A program made the translations under genes and the position numbers. A DNA stretch of 64,000 nucleotides from Rhodobacteraceae bacterium F11138 (lineage in GTDB: Bacteria > Pseudomonadota > Alphaproteobacteria > Rhodobacterales > Rhodobacteraceae), in assembly GCA_016521575.1 (NCBI GenBank), contig JAEKDP010000002.1, positions 596,098 to 660,097 on the forward strand, in the 5' to 3' direction. The notes under the pieces are model-generated. The model saw nothing but the letters and a program-made list of their open reading frames with translations, did not search any database and was not told where the DNA came from. The stretch's first letter is position 1, and the number at the start of each line of letters is the position of its first letter. Positions 1 through 7,515 of the stretch are shown here, in pieces.

Positions 1-43
1 CGGCGTCCGGATCACCTGATTTCAAATGTTCTTCGGGGGTCAT
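1..43 (-). CDS. Start of the next T6SS-strand gene (5' end only)
   Basis: An ATG on the minus strand at 43-41 opens a frame (MTPEEHLKSGDPDA) that runs off the left edge. It lies about 70 bases beyond the hcp stop on the same strand, so it is probably the next gene of the leftward T6SS operon. Too little is visible to name it; a baseplate gene such as tssE often follows hcp in such operons, but that is only inference. No strong ribosome binding site is visible. Confidence 0.4.
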   Translation of the reverse strand, partial: MTPEEHLKSGDPDA

Positions 44-73
44 GCGGTCAAATCCAGATCAATGAGAAATGAA

Positions 74-100
74 CATGCCCGAGCCATCGGCCCGGGCATG
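74..100 (-). terminator. Hairpin just downstream of hcp
   Basis: The arms CATGCCCG (74-81) and CGGGCATG (93-100) are perfect inverted repeats, and two further pairs form inside after one mismatch. The hairpin lies 14 bases beyond the hcp stop codon on the hcp strand. There is no T tract, so it may be a leaky attenuator or an mRNA 3'-end stabiliser. Either would let the abundant Hcp be made in excess over the genes downstream. Confidence 0.5.
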
Positions 101-113
101 CGGAATGTCAGGC

Positions 114-614
114 TCAGGTGCCCATTTCGTTCTTCATGATGTTCCAGCTGAAGTCCGACGTCTTGTCGCCAAGGGCGCCGGTTTCCGGATCCGAGGCCAG
201 ATATTCGACCTCGATCGAACGATAGGCCAGTTCCCAGTTCTCTTCCGGGATCTGCTCTTCGCCGCCCGAGACTTCGTACTTGTCGATCACGGAATGATGC
301 AGGGTGAATTTGAGATAGGGTTCCATCCCGGTGTCACCCGCACCCGACCGGCACAGATGGATTTCCGTCTTGGTGCGCACGGTGCCGTTGGCCACCGACA
401 GCATCAGCTTGGGCGACGCCAGGCTGAGTTCGCTGGTCACTGCGATCTTGCCGAAATTGGCGTTGGCGTACCCGCGCTGGGTGGTGCCAAGGTCGGACAT
501 ATCCAGGGTCCGCTCCACGTTGAACGAAACCGATTTCAGGGGGATCCACTCGGCATGGCTGCTGTCCATGCTTTCGCCGGGTGCATCGGTGATCTGAATA
601 AATGCGTTTTCCAT
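114..614 (-). CDS. hcp: Type VI secretion system tube protein Hcp
   Basis: This 166-residue protein has the length and beta-rich character of Hcp, the hexameric ring protein that stacks into the inner tube of the type VI secretion machine and is expelled with it. Recognisable parts are the N-terminal stretch ending in WIPLKSVSF, the central STRAND-like segment KTEIHLCRSG and the late LKFTLHHSVIDKYEVSGG typical of the family. It follows tssC by 63 bases on the same strand, the usual sheath-then-tube order. The start is the ATG at 614. A hairpin lies directly downstream (74-100). No C-terminal effector extension is present, so this is a structural Hcp. Identification is from family resemblance and context. 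Confidence 0.9.
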   Translation of the reverse strand: MENAFIQITDAPGESMDSSHAEWIPLKSVSFNVERTLDMSDLGTTQRGYANANFGKIAVTSELSLASPKLMLSVANGTVRTKTEIHLCRSGAGDTGMEPYLKFTLHHSVIDKYEVSGGEEQIPEENWELAYRSIEVEYLASDPETGALGDKTSDFSWNIMKNEMGT

Positions 615-677
615 AGTCTATCCTTTCGATGGGTGGCGCGACGCGCCTTTCTTGGGGGTGCCTTCCTGAAGCCGTAA

Positions 678-2174
678 TTATGCTCCTTTCTCCGAAGGCA
701 ATTTGGATACCAGCCGCAAGGACACGGTGAGGCCCTCCAGCTGATAGTGAGGGCGCAAGAAGAATTTCGACGAATAATAGCCGGGATTGCCCTCTACTTC
801 TTCGACAACGACCTGTGCGGCGGCGAGTGGTTTTCGTGCCTTGACCGATTCCGAAGAAACATCTGCGTTTTGATCGACGTAGTTATTGATCCAACCCTGA
901 AGCCAGCTTTCCATGGCGTTGCGGCTTTTGAACGAGCCGATCTTGTCGCGCACCATGCACTTCATGTAATGCGCGAAACGGCAGGTCGCGAACAGATAGG
1001 GCAACCGTGCCGCCAGGTTGGCGTTCGCGGTGGCATCCGGGTCGTCGTATTCGGCCGGCTTGTGCAGGGATTGCGCGCCAATGAACGCCGCCAGATCCGA
1101 ATTCTTGCGATGGATCAGCGGCATCATGCCGTTCTTGGCCAGTTCCGCCTCGCGCCGGTCGCTGATGGCGATTTCGGTGGGGCATTTCTGATCGACACCG
1201 CCATCGTCGGTCGGGAATGTGTGGCTGGGCAGGTTTTCCAGCGCACCGCCGCTTTCGACACCGCGAATACGCGAGCACCATCCGTAATTCTTGAACGACC
1301 GGTTGATGTTGACCGCCATGCCATAGGCCGCGTTGACCCAGCCATACTTGCTGCTGTCCGCGCCCTCGGTGTCCTCTTCAAAGGCGAAGGCCTCGACCGG
1401 ATCGGTTTTCGATCCATAGGGCAGTCGCCCCAGGAAGCGCGGCATCGCGAGGCCGACATATTTTGAATCCTCGCTTTCGCGCAGCGACCGCCAGGACGCA
1501 TATTCCGGGGTCTGGAAAATCTTGGTCAGATCGCGCGGATTGGCCAGCTCGGACCAGCTGTCCATCTGGAACAGGCTGGGCTGCGCGCCGGTGATCAGCG
1601 GGGCATGCGCGGCGGCGGCGATCTTGGACATCTCGCCCAGCAGCTCCACATCCGGCGGACTGTGATCGAAATGGTAATCCGCAACCAGCGTGCCATAGGG
1701 TTCGCCACCGAACTGGCCGAATTCCTCTTCGTATATCTTCTTGAAGATCGGCGACTGGTCCCAGGCGGTGCCCTTGAACTTGCGCAGGGTCTTGTGCATG
1801 TCCTTCTTGCTGATGTTCATCACCCGGATTTTCAGCATTTCATCCGTTTCGGTGTTGTTCACCAGATAGTGCAGGCCGCGCCAGGCGCTTTCCATCTGCT
1901 GGAATTCTTCGTGATGCAGGATCAGGTTGACCTGTTCGGTCAGCTTCTTGTCCAGTTCCGCGACGATGCCTTCAATCGAACGCAGCGCATCATCCGAGAT
2001 CAGGTCGGTATTCGCCAGGGCCTGCTCTGCAAGCGTCTTGACGGCGGATTCCACCGCGGTCTTTGCCTGATCGGATTTCGGGCGGAACTCCTTTTGCAAC
2101 AAATCGGCGAATTCGGACGATCCAAATGCGGTGGCTTCACCGCCGGCTTCTGCCTGGGCTTGTTCTTCGGCCAT
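678..2174 (-). CDS. tssC: Type VI secretion contractile sheath large subunit TssC (VipB)
   Basis: This 498-residue protein matches TssC/VipB in length and order of conserved blocks. Near the N-terminus is the helical region with QMESAWRGLHYLVNNTET; then EFGQFGGEPYGTLVADYHF, and a C-terminal region ending in FFLRPHYQLEGLTVSLRLVS that forms the sheath handshake. TssC pairs with TssB to build the cytoplasmic contractile sheath around the Hcp tube; ClpV normally recycles it, but clpV is not in this window. tssB ends 9 bases upstream, which fits translational coupling of the two subunits. Length and motifs are full, with no sign of damage. Confidence 0.95.
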   Translation of the reverse strand: MAEEQAQAEAGGEATAFGSSEFADLLQKEFRPKSDQAKTAVESAVKTLAEQALANTDLISDDALRSIEGIVAELDKKLTEQVNLILHHEEFQQMESAWRGLHYLVNNTETDEMLKIRVMNISKKDMHKTLRKFKGTAWDQSPIFKKIYEEEFGQFGGEPYGTLVADYHFDHSPPDVELLGEMSKIAAAAHAPLITGAQPSLFQMDSWSELANPRDLTKIFQTPEYASWRSLRESEDSKYVGLAMPRFLGRLPYGSKTDPVEAFAFEEDTEGADSSKYGWVNAAYGMAVNINRSFKNYGWCSRIRGVESGGALENLPSHTFPTDDGGVDQKCPTEIAISDRREAELAKNGMMPLIHRKNSDLAAFIGAQSLHKPAEYDDPDATANANLAARLPYLFATCRFAHYMKCMVRDKIGSFKSRNAMESWLQGWINNYVDQNADVSSESVKARKPLAAAQVVVEEVEGNPGYYSSKFFLRPHYQLEGLTVSLRLVSKLPSEKGA

Positions 2175-2183
2175 GTGTGTCTC

Positions 2184-2696
2184 CTATTCCTCGTCGCTGT
2201 CGGCTTTGGGTGCCGGTTGGGCGGCCAGCGTTTTCAACAGGCTCGGGTCGGTGATGATCTTGCTGATCAGATCCTCGGCCCCGGTCTTGCCGTCCATATA
2301 GGTCATCAGGTTGGACAGCTGGGTGCGCGCCTCAAGCAGTTCCTTGAGCGGCTCGACCTTGGCCGCGATGGCTGCGGGGCTGAAATCATCCATGCTTTCA
2401 AACGTGATATCCACCGCCAGATTGCCTTCGCCTGTCAGGGTGTTGGGCACGGTAAAGGCTGCGCGGGGCTTCATCGACTTCATCCGGTCGTCGAAATTGT
2501 CCACGTCGATTTCCAGGAACTTGCGATCTGCCACCGCGGGCTGCGCCACTTCGGACTTGCCCGCCAGGTCGCTCATCACGCCCATCACGAAAGGAAGCTG
2601 GACCTTCTTTTCAGCACCATACAGTTCGACGTCATATTCGATCTGCACCCGTGGGGCGCGATTGCGCGCGATGAATTTCTGTGAACTGTCCGCCAT
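2184..2696 (-). CDS. tssB: Type VI secretion contractile sheath small subunit TssB (VipA)
   Basis: This 170-residue protein begins with the TssB signature: SSQKFIARNRAPRVQIEYDV, then ELYGAEKKVQLPFVMGVMSD. The rest contains the conserved VDNFDDRMKSMKPR segment and an acidic end (SDEE). TssB is the small half of the sheath heterodimer with TssC, which is encoded immediately downstream. The gene sits between tssA (58-base gap) and tssC (9-base gap), the order expected in T6SS operons. Confidence 0.95.
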   Translation of the reverse strand: MADSSQKFIARNRAPRVQIEYDVELYGAEKKVQLPFVMGVMSDLAGKSEVAQPAVADRKFLEIDVDNFDDRMKSMKPRAAFTVPNTLTGEGNLAVDITFESMDDFSPAAIAAKVEPLKELLEARTQLSNLMTYMDGKTGAEDLISKIITDPSLLKTLAAQPAPKADSDEE

Positions 2697-2754
2697 TGAT
2701 TGCTCCTTGCTATCCCTGTTTCATATTCGCTTTGCGACGCCCGACGGGCACCGT

Positions 2755-3813
2755 TCAGGATTGGTCCTTGTCGACTCCGCCCAGCATCCGAACGTTCTCG
2801 ACTTCTCCGGGTGCGATGTCCTGCATGATCGTTAGGAAATCAGCGTTAACGAGTCGTTTAGCCCGCTCCAACAATATCGGAATCGGACTGGATGGTTCGT
2901 GCTGGCGATAATAATTGATGATCCGGTCCAGCGCGTTGCTCACATCCGTGCGCGAATTCACCTCGCCCGGTGCCGCTGCCACAGGCGCGGATGCGGGCGA
3001 AGGCGACGACGCGGTGGCGGCGTCCGCCGTTTGCGCGTCCCCCTCATCCGCGGACGCGGTTGGCGCCTTGGCGTATTCTCCCAGACGTTGCGCCGCCCGG
3101 TCGAGCAGCTTGATCAACGGATCAAGCTCGGGCCCCTGCCCGGGCGTCTTGTCATCAAACACGGCCATGATGGCGCGCACATTCCTGGCCGCGGTCTGCA
3201 CAGCCGCCAGCGTCGCCGCCAGTGTTTCGGGATCGGTATCCTGAAAGGCCGCCGAAATCGTGGCCGTGTCCGGCCCGGTTTCACCCTCGGGCAAGGTGAT
3301 CTGACCCTCGGCGACGTCCATGTCCCGCATCGAGAACCGTCCAAAGCCCCGGCTGTCCGTCAGCGGCGCGCGGTTCAGCGACCGATAGACCGGCGCCGCC
3401 CCGGCCAACCCGCCCGGCTGCCCGCACAGCCCCTGAATGGCGTTGACACGCATCGTGGGATCGTTGTCGTCGTCTTCGTCCAGTTCGGGATGGCAGGTGT
3501 CCCAGAACTGTTCCAGGTGCCCGCGCAAAAGCGTTGTCGCATCAGCGAACCCGGTCAATCCTTCGATGTGCAGAATGGCATCCGCCAGAAACACCCCGGC
3601 CCGCAGATCGTGGCTTTGCTCCAGAACCGCCAGCGCCTTGGCGATCACTTCGCGATAATCAGGGTCCTGACCAGCGGTGGTTGAATCGCCGACCTGCTGT
3701 TCCTCGACCGGAAGCGCGGCCAGCTCCATTTCGGTAAACGTCTGGTCGTATTCAAGATTCTCTCCGCTCGGAGAATCATCGCTTATTGATTTCAGCAGGA
3801 CGTCCGGGTCCAT
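2755..3813 (-). CDS. tssA: Type VI secretion system protein TssA (ImpA-N domain)
   Basis: This is a 352-residue TssA, the cap/initiator protein that guides sheath and tube polymerisation from the baseplate. The N-terminal third is an ImpA_N domain, with DSPSGENLEYDQTF, a DPDYREV segment, and then LEQFWDTCHPELDEDDDNDP and RVNAIQGLCG. An Ala/Pro-rich linker leads to a short C-terminal region containing NYYRQHEPSSPIPILLERAK, the typical TssA tail. I place the start at the ATG at 3813, which has AAGGGAGA just upstream, and not at the upstream ATG at 3840. It heads the leftward operon and is divergent from the gene at 3988. Confidence 0.9.
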   Translation of the reverse strand: MDPDVLLKSISDDSPSGENLEYDQTFTEMELAALPVEEQQVGDSTTAGQDPDYREVIAKALAVLEQSHDLRAGVFLADAILHIEGLTGFADATTLLRGHLEQFWDTCHPELDEDDDNDPTMRVNAIQGLCGQPGGLAGAAPVYRSLNRAPLTDSRGFGRFSMRDMDVAEGQITLPEGETGPDTATISAAFQDTDPETLAATLAAVQTAARNVRAIMAVFDDKTPGQGPELDPLIKLLDRAAQRLGEYAKAPTASADEGDAQTADAATASSPSPASAPVAAAPGEVNSRTDVSNALDRIINYYRQHEPSSPIPILLERAKRLVNADFLTIMQDIAPGEVENVRMLGGVDKDQS

Positions 3814-3987
3814 CGTGTCTCCCTTCGCAACGGTCAGCATACAACCGCAACCACACTAGAACCCGTTCTCGGCAAGTCGCGCTGTAATGCAGGTTACACA
3901 ACGCATAAACAATTTCTTGACGCCAAGTCAGCCTTATCGTTTCCTCAAAGTCAATTGAATTTCCACGACAACGGGGACTCGACGGCA

Positions 3988-5550
3988 ATGGCGGATTTGA
4001 AAGTTGAAGGCGCGGAGCTGAAAAAGCTTGTGAAACTTGGCAAGAAGAGAAGCCTGGGTTTCGGGTTCTGCCCCGGTGCCAAGAACGAACACACGCTGCT
4101 GATCGACCGCCGCAAGAGCCCCGCGATGCTGGGCAAGCTGGCGCGCCAGGAAGGCAGCAGCCCAAAGGTCGCGTTCGGCACATTCGAGGTCAAGGGCCGC
4201 ACGATGGAAATGACCTGCGAGCGCACGGTGCCGCAAATGGCCAAGGTGCTCAAGAAGTATCTGAAATCCCAGAAAACCCTGGTCAACGTGGTGATCCTGG
4301 ACGCGGACGGAAACACGCTTGAAAGCGACGTCGAAGAGCTGCCCGCCGATCCAACCATGGAAGACGAGGCAGAGGCCACCGAGACACCCGCCACAGCCAC
4401 CCCCCCCGAGCCGCCGGTTGCCGAAGCAGCGCCGCAATCCGCACCGGCAGAACCGGATCCGGAAGACTCGGCTCCGGCTGCCGATCCGGCGGCGCTGGCC
4501 GCGCGGCTCAAGGCGCTTCAGCCCGCCATTGCCGCCGCCGAAACAGCCACGGCGGACAAGCTGAAAAAAGTCATGGCCGCAGCCGTCGGACAGATCAAAT
4601 CCGCTGCGCTGGAACAGGCGGACCAGACCATCACCGCGCTGGAAGGTGCCGTCGCCAAACTGAATGCCGCCGCGACCGGATCCACGCAAGCTGCGCCACC
4701 GGAACCGGATCTGCGCGCACTTGCCGCCCGTGCCAAGGCATTGCAACAGGCGATGGCAGATGTTGCCGCTCCGGCCCGCGACAAGCTGATGACCGCGCTG
4801 TCCTCGGCGGCCCAGCACATCAAGGATCGCAACCCCGACGCGGCCGATGCCATGCTGGACAAGATCGAAGCCGCGCTTAACAAGGTCATGGCGGCGGACG
4901 CGCCTGCCCCGGCGGCTGACGGCGATGCCGAGAAATGGAAGCAGGCCGAAGCGCGGCTTCAACCCGCCGTGGACAAGGCCATTCAGGACAAACGCGGAGA
5001 TCTGGGCGCGATCAACATGAATTTCAATGCCGCCAAGGATTATGCCGCTGCGGGCAATTTCGCCGGGGCGTTGCACGCGGCGGGCAAGACCGCCGAGTTG
5101 CTGAAACAGGCCGCGAGCGCGCAAACCACCGCAGCCGCGCAAGAGGCCGGGGATTCGGTGATGGAAGGGCTGGTCCCCCTGCGCACGGCCTGGATCGAAA
5201 CCCGGCTGGGCATGCGCAAGGACATCGAAAAGCTGAAAGCAGAGATCGACCGGGTCACGGCAGCCATCGAAGGCATGGAAGACGTGCCGTCAAAATCCGG
5301 CGTTTTGTTCGACTATCTGGATGAAATCGACAAGAATCTCGAAGACACGTTGAACGATCTGACCCAGGCACAGGATCCCGGCAGCCGCAACAAGCTGAAA
5401 TCCGACGCCCGTCAGATCATCACCTCGTACAAAAGCGTGCTGGATACGGATTTCTTCAAGGCGGTCGATGACAATGGGTTCGTCCAGACCAACATACGCG
5501 GCGCGGCGCTGGCGTCGCTTGACAAGGTCAGTGCCGCGCTGGCGGCATAA
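3988..5550 (+). CDS. Uncharacterised T6SS-linked protein with three helical repeats
   Basis: I do not recognise this 520-residue protein. Residues 1 to about 105 form a compact lysine-rich domain (ELKKLVKLGKKRSLGFGFC early on). A Pro/Ala/Glu-rich linker follows, then three related helical units at about 165-230, 240-304 and 314-378. The first two share AALAARLKALQPA and RALAARAKALQQA, and the third has EARLQPAVDKAI. Residues 380-520 look like long helices, possibly coiled coil. There is no signal peptide or membrane segment, so it is probably cytoplasmic. It is divergent from tssA and leads a rightward set with ExbB/ExbD-like genes. The start at 3988 is chosen over the ATG at 3955 because the first 11 residues look like leader sequence; GGGGA lies upstream. 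Confidence 0.7.
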   Translation: MADLKVEGAELKKLVKLGKKRSLGFGFCPGAKNEHTLLIDRRKSPAMLGKLARQEGSSPKVAFGTFEVKGRTMEMTCERTVPQMAKVLKKYLKSQKTLVNVVILDADGNTLESDVEELPADPTMEDEAEATETPATATPPEPPVAEAAPQSAPAEPDPEDSAPAADPAALAARLKALQPAIAAAETATADKLKKVMAAAVGQIKSAALEQADQTITALEGAVAKLNAAATGSTQAAPPEPDLRALAARAKALQQAMADVAAPARDKLMTALSSAAQHIKDRNPDAADAMLDKIEAALNKVMAADAPAPAADGDAEKWKQAEARLQPAVDKAIQDKRGDLGAINMNFNAAKDYAAAGNFAGALHAAGKTAELLKQAASAQTTAAAQEAGDSVMEGLVPLRTAWIETRLGMRKDIEKLKAEIDRVTAAIEGMEDVPSKSGVLFDYLDEIDKNLEDTLNDLTQAQDPGSRNKLKSDARQIITSYKSVLDTDFFKAVDDNGFVQTNIRGAALASLDKVSAALAA

Positions 5551-5587
5551 TCCACTTTCCCGAGACACCATTCGCCCGGAGACAGAC

Positions 5588-6022
5588 ATGATTGCCAAGG
5601 CCATACAGATTGCCGCCACCGCGTTTGCCGCATTTTGCGCGATGGCCCCGGCCACGGCGCGGGCGGAAACCGGCGGGCTGACGGTCGAACTGAACAAGTT
5701 CGAGGAAATAGATGGCGGGGGGTGCCGGGCCTTTTTTCTGTTTCGCAACCAGACCGATACCAGTTTCGAAGGTTTCCAGATGTCGCTTGCGATCCTGGAT
5801 GGCAACGGCGTGATCGACCGTCTGTTGTCCATCGACGCCGCCCCTCTGCCCGTCGCGCGGACCACCCTGAAGCTGTTCGAAATCCCCGACACCAGCTGTG
5901 CCAACATATCCGAGATCCTGCTGCACGAACTGACCTCGTGCAAACCCCAGAATGAGGATGAAATGGATTGTTTCCCGATCCTTGATCTGAACAGCAGGGC
6001 CAACGCGGCGCTGGTCAAATAG
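5588..6022 (+). CDS. Small exported protein of unknown function
   Basis: This is a 144-residue protein with a clear Sec-type signal peptide (MIAKAIQIAATAFAAFCAMA, then a cut near ATARA-E). The mature part has six cysteines (GGGC, TSC, TSC and DCF among them) and short beta-like segments, so a disulfide-stabilised periplasmic domain is likely. It starts 37 bases after the repeat protein and ends directly against the ATG of the ExbB/TolQ-like gene (stop 6020-6022, start 6023). This points to co-translation and a role as periplasmic partner of the proton-channel module. No family is recognised. The ATG at 5588 is preferred because the upstream in-frame start lies inside the previous gene. Confidence 0.75.
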   Translation: MIAKAIQIAATAFAAFCAMAPATARAETGGLTVELNKFEEIDGGGCRAFFLFRNQTDTSFEGFQMSLAILDGNGVIDRLLSIDAAPLPVARTTLKLFEIPDTSCANISEILLHELTSCKPQNEDEMDCFPILDLNSRANAALVK

Positions 6023-6649
6023 ATGCTGCCGACCTCTATTGCGGACCTCGGGGCGGGTGGGGCAATCATGGCCGTGCTGGCGGCGCTGTCACTGCTGTCC
6101 TGGACGCTGATCGTCGTCAAGATCCTGCAATTGTGGAACAGCCGGTCGGGGGCTGACCGGCGGGCGCAGGCTTTTCAGCAGTGGCAGCAAGGGGACAAAC
6201 CGGCCGCCCAGGCGATCGTCGAGACCGGGAAATCCCCGGCTGACCGCATCACCTCCTATGCGATGCAGGCCCTGTCACAGGGGTTCAAAGGCCCCGCGCT
6301 GGACGGTGAACTGACCCGTCGCGGCAACGAGGAACTGGCGCGGATGAACAGCGCGATCCGGGTGCTGGAATTGATCGCCATGGTCTCACCGCTGCTGGGG
6401 CTGCTGGGCACGGTACTGGGGATGATCCAGTCCTTTCAGGAACTGGAACTGGCCGAAGGCGCGGCCAATGCCTCGGTTCTGGCCGGCGGGATCTGGCAGG
6501 CGCTGCTGACCACGGCAGCCGGGCTTCTGGTGGCCATTCCCGCTGCCGTCGGCGCGGGCCTGTTGTCCGCGCGCATCGAGAATGCAGCGCAAAGCATCGA
6601 GAGCGCCGTGGGCCAGTTGATGATGGTCGAAAACCACCCCAGGCTCTGA
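6023..6649 (+). CDS. MotA/TolQ/ExbB-family proton channel protein
   Basis: This 208-residue inner-membrane protein has the ExbB/TolQ layout. It has an N-terminal membrane helix (about residues 13-35), a cytoplasmic loop, and two C-terminal helices around MVSPLLGLLGTVLGMIQSF and LLTTAAGLLVAIPAAVGAG. The motifs LLGLLGTVLGM and TTAAGLLVAIPA are hallmarks of the family. Such proteins form a pentameric channel around an ExbD/TolR dimer and convert proton flow into force transmitted to a periplasm-spanning partner. Two ExbD-like proteins and a TonB-like protein follow at once. It is not the housekeeping tolQ context, since tolB and pal are absent, so a dedicated paralogue is inferred. Confidence 0.88.
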   Translation: MLPTSIADLGAGGAIMAVLAALSLLSWTLIVVKILQLWNSRSGADRRAQAFQQWQQGDKPAAQAIVETGKSPADRITSYAMQALSQGFKGPALDGELTRRGNEELARMNSAIRVLELIAMVSPLLGLLGTVLGMIQSFQELELAEGAANASVLAGGIWQALLTTAAGLLVAIPAAVGAGLLSARIENAAQSIESAVGQLMMVENHPRL

Positions 6650-6670
6650 TCCGCAGAGGAGATTGGCCCG

Positions 6671-7099
6671 ATGGCCAGCAGCGTCACACTCAGCCGTCCG
6701 AAAGCCACCGGCCCGTTGATTTCGCTGGTCCCGATGATCGACGTGATGCTGATCCTGCTGGTGTTTTTCATGGTCACCTCGACCTATCTGAATCTCGACA
6801 TGATCCCGGCGGTGCAACAACAGGAACACGCCCCTGAAACCGGAACCGTCAACGCCAGCGGCGGGACGATCCTGATCCGGTTGGGCGCGGATGGGGTGCC
6901 GGTGATGCGTGGGCGCGCGCTGAGCCGGGCCGATCTGGCCGATCTGCTGTCGGCAAGGCTGGCGGATGACCCGCTCACGCAGGTTCTTGTTCTGCCCTCG
7001 GGCGCGGCGACGACGCAGGCGCTGATCGCGGTGATGGACACCGCGACACAAGCCGGGGTTGTTCGGTTGCGTGTGGTGCGGCTGGAGGCCCGGCCATGA
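6671..7099 (+). CDS. ExbD/TolR-family protein (first copy)
   Basis: This 142-residue protein has the ExbD/TolR plan: a short cytoplasmic N-terminus, one membrane helix (about residues 20-40) carrying the family motif LVPMIDVMLILLVFFMV, and a periplasmic domain. The Asp in PMIDVM is the proton-carrying residue of the family. The gene follows the ExbB/TolQ-like gene by 21 bases and overlaps the second ExbD-like gene by four bases (ATGA). Two different ExbD-like proteins in tandem suggest a heterodimer inside the channel, a pattern known in several specialised Exb systems. Confidence 0.88.
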   Translation: MASSVTLSRPKATGPLISLVPMIDVMLILLVFFMVTSTYLNLDMIPAVQQQEHAPETGTVNASGGTILIRLGADGVPVMRGRALSRADLADLLSARLADDPLTQVLVLPSGAATTQALIAVMDTATQAGVVRLRVVRLEARP

Positions 7100-7515
7100 A
7101 GCTGAACCGCGCCCCGCGCGCCCAGCATTCGGAAACCATCATTGCGCTGATCGACGTGGTTTTCTTTTTGCTGGTATTTTTCATGCTGATCGGACGCATG
7201 GATGCCACCGCCCCGTTCGACGTGGTCCCACCGATCGCCGATACCGGGCGGGACATGCCCGCGGGCGGCGCCACATTGGCGGTTTCGCGAAACGGTGCGC
7301 TGGCGCTGGATGGGGCCGACATCGCCCGAGACGATCTGGATCCGGCGCTCGCATCGTTTCTGGCGCGGGATGCCGATCTGCGTCTGCGTATAAATGCCCA
7401 TCGGGATGCGGAATTGCGGCATGTCCTGCCACTGGTGGCCATGGCCGAAGCCCGGGGCGTGAAGGACGTTGTTCTGGTGGTCACGCCCGGCGCAGATGCG
7501 GGCCACCGGCCATGA
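7096..7515 (+). CDS. ExbD/TolR-family protein (second copy)
   Basis: This 139-residue ExbD/TolR relative differs in sequence from the preceding copy. It has a single membrane helix around ALIDVVFFLLVFFMLIG with the conserved Asp, followed by a periplasmic domain containing LRLRINAHRDAELRHVLPLV, a typical ExbD fold segment. It overlaps both neighbours by ATGA junctions (7096-7099 and 7512-7515), so the four genes from 6023 to 9104 are translationally linked. It is inferred to pair with the first ExbD copy as stator rod of the proton-driven motor. Confidence 0.88.
   Translation: MKLNRAPRAQHSETIIALIDVVFFLLVFFMLIGRMDATAPFDVVPPIADTGRDMPAGGATLAVSRNGALALDGADIARDDLDPALASFLARDADLRLRINAHRDAELRHVLPLVAMAEARGVKDVVLVVTPGADAGHRP

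Noticed and set aside
69-677. Long plus-strand frame opposite hcp
   Set aside because: It is a shadow of hcp on the other strand; the Hcp sequence is unmistakable.
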